Source: JAFGOY01 sp034430335 (lineage in GTDB: Bacteria > Chloroflexota > Anaerolineae > Aggregatilineales > UBA3940). From it: a stretch of DNA of 13,152 bases. A program made the translations under genes and the position numbers. Below are positions 13,012 to 13,152 of the stretch, piece by piece. The notes beneath the pieces are model-generated. The model saw only the letters and a program-made list of their open reading frames with translations, did no database searches and was not told the DNA's origin. The DNA lies in assembly GCA_034430335.1 (NCBI GenBank), contig DAOUES010000089.1:1-13152 (forward strand). Direction: 5' to 3'. Every line of letters starts with the position of its first letter. Positions within the stretch are counted from its first letter, which is position 1.

Positions 13012-13152
13012 CACAACCCGGGGAGCAGATTTACTCAGTGAAAGTTTCCTGCAAACTACCGCTCCGGTTCAACAGACCACAGACACCGATCTCAGGGCTA
13101 TGTGCTATCTTTTACTATCCCTCATGCCAACAGAGGGGCTGCTGGAACTTGT
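12908..13152 (+). CDS. Overlapping hypothetical gene, 3' partial
   Basis: A frame starting ATG at 12908 (MSATYLTTLEPEEAV) reads without a stop for 81 codons to the window edge and would overlap the TIGR04255-type gene by 104 bases. A GGAG seven bases upstream supports this start. A second in-frame ATG at 12983 (MKLWNLKLYNTTRG) would cut the overlap to 29 bases but lacks an RBS. The later residues, such as LRAMCYLLLSLMPTEGLLEL, look like ordinary helical protein. No family is recognised. It shares the AT-leaning composition of its partner and may form a two-gene cassette with it. Chance openness of this length is possible, so confidence is moderate. Confidence 0.55.
   Translation, partial: MSATYLTTLEPEEAVSSGGALQPNFMKLWNLKLYNTTRGADLLSESFLQTTAPVQQTTDTDLRAMCYLLLSLMPTEGLLEL

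Overview
The window is GC-rich (a 60-base sample at 11221 has 42 G/C) and reads almost entirely on the + strand. It holds eight clear protein genes and a ninth that runs off the right edge. The lineage is inferred from gene style only: a Ser/Thr kinase fused to a MalT-type LuxR regulator, a BMP-family lipoprotein, a dCache histidine kinase and many interspersed palindromic or 9-bp-period intergenic repeats together suggest an uncultured member of Chloroflexota (Anaerolineae-like). No rRNA, tRNA or marker gene is present to confirm this.

Layout: (1) 1-3336, the 3' part of a giant one-protein regulator (kinase + STAND ATPase + TPR-like repeats + LuxR HTH). (2) 3337-3509, a spacer with a 9-bp-period repeat and two palindromes. 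(3) 3510-4253, a CPBP-type intramembrane protein. (4) 4254-4403, a run of four consecutive hairpins. (5) 4404-5411, an extended-SDR NAD-dependent epimerase/dehydratase. (6) 5590-6567, a BMP/PnrA-type substrate-binding lipoprotein with no transporter genes beside it. (7) 6568-6685, a spacer with two long inverted repeats. (8) 6686-9331, a membrane histidine kinase (dCache-HAMP-PAS-PAS-HisKA-HATPase) with no response regulator beside it. (9) 9332-9767, a 436-bp non-coding block with two full copies and one truncated copy of an ~80-bp structured repeat, plus ATCTGTG repeats. (10) 9768-10133, methylglyoxal synthase. (11) 10194-10850, an AlaX-like alanyl-tRNA editing protein. (12) 10949-12082, a DegT/DnrJ/EryC1/StrS sugar aminotransferase. 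(13) 12226-13011, a visibly more AT-rich TIGR04255-type gene, overlapped at its 3' end by a further reading frame (12908 onward) that stays open to the window edge.

The genes do not form one pathway. The most suggestive pairing is the orphan type-I periplasmic-binding-fold lipoprotein followed by a dCache histidine kinase, an arrangement like LuxP/LuxQ in which the binding protein would serve as a ligand-sensing co-receptor. The most unusual non-coding signal is the repeat at 9351-9558. Its two full copies differ at paired positions while keeping the same hairpins, as expected of an element whose folded form matters. Most gene boundaries in the GC-rich part carry a palindrome, usually with a different sequence each time.
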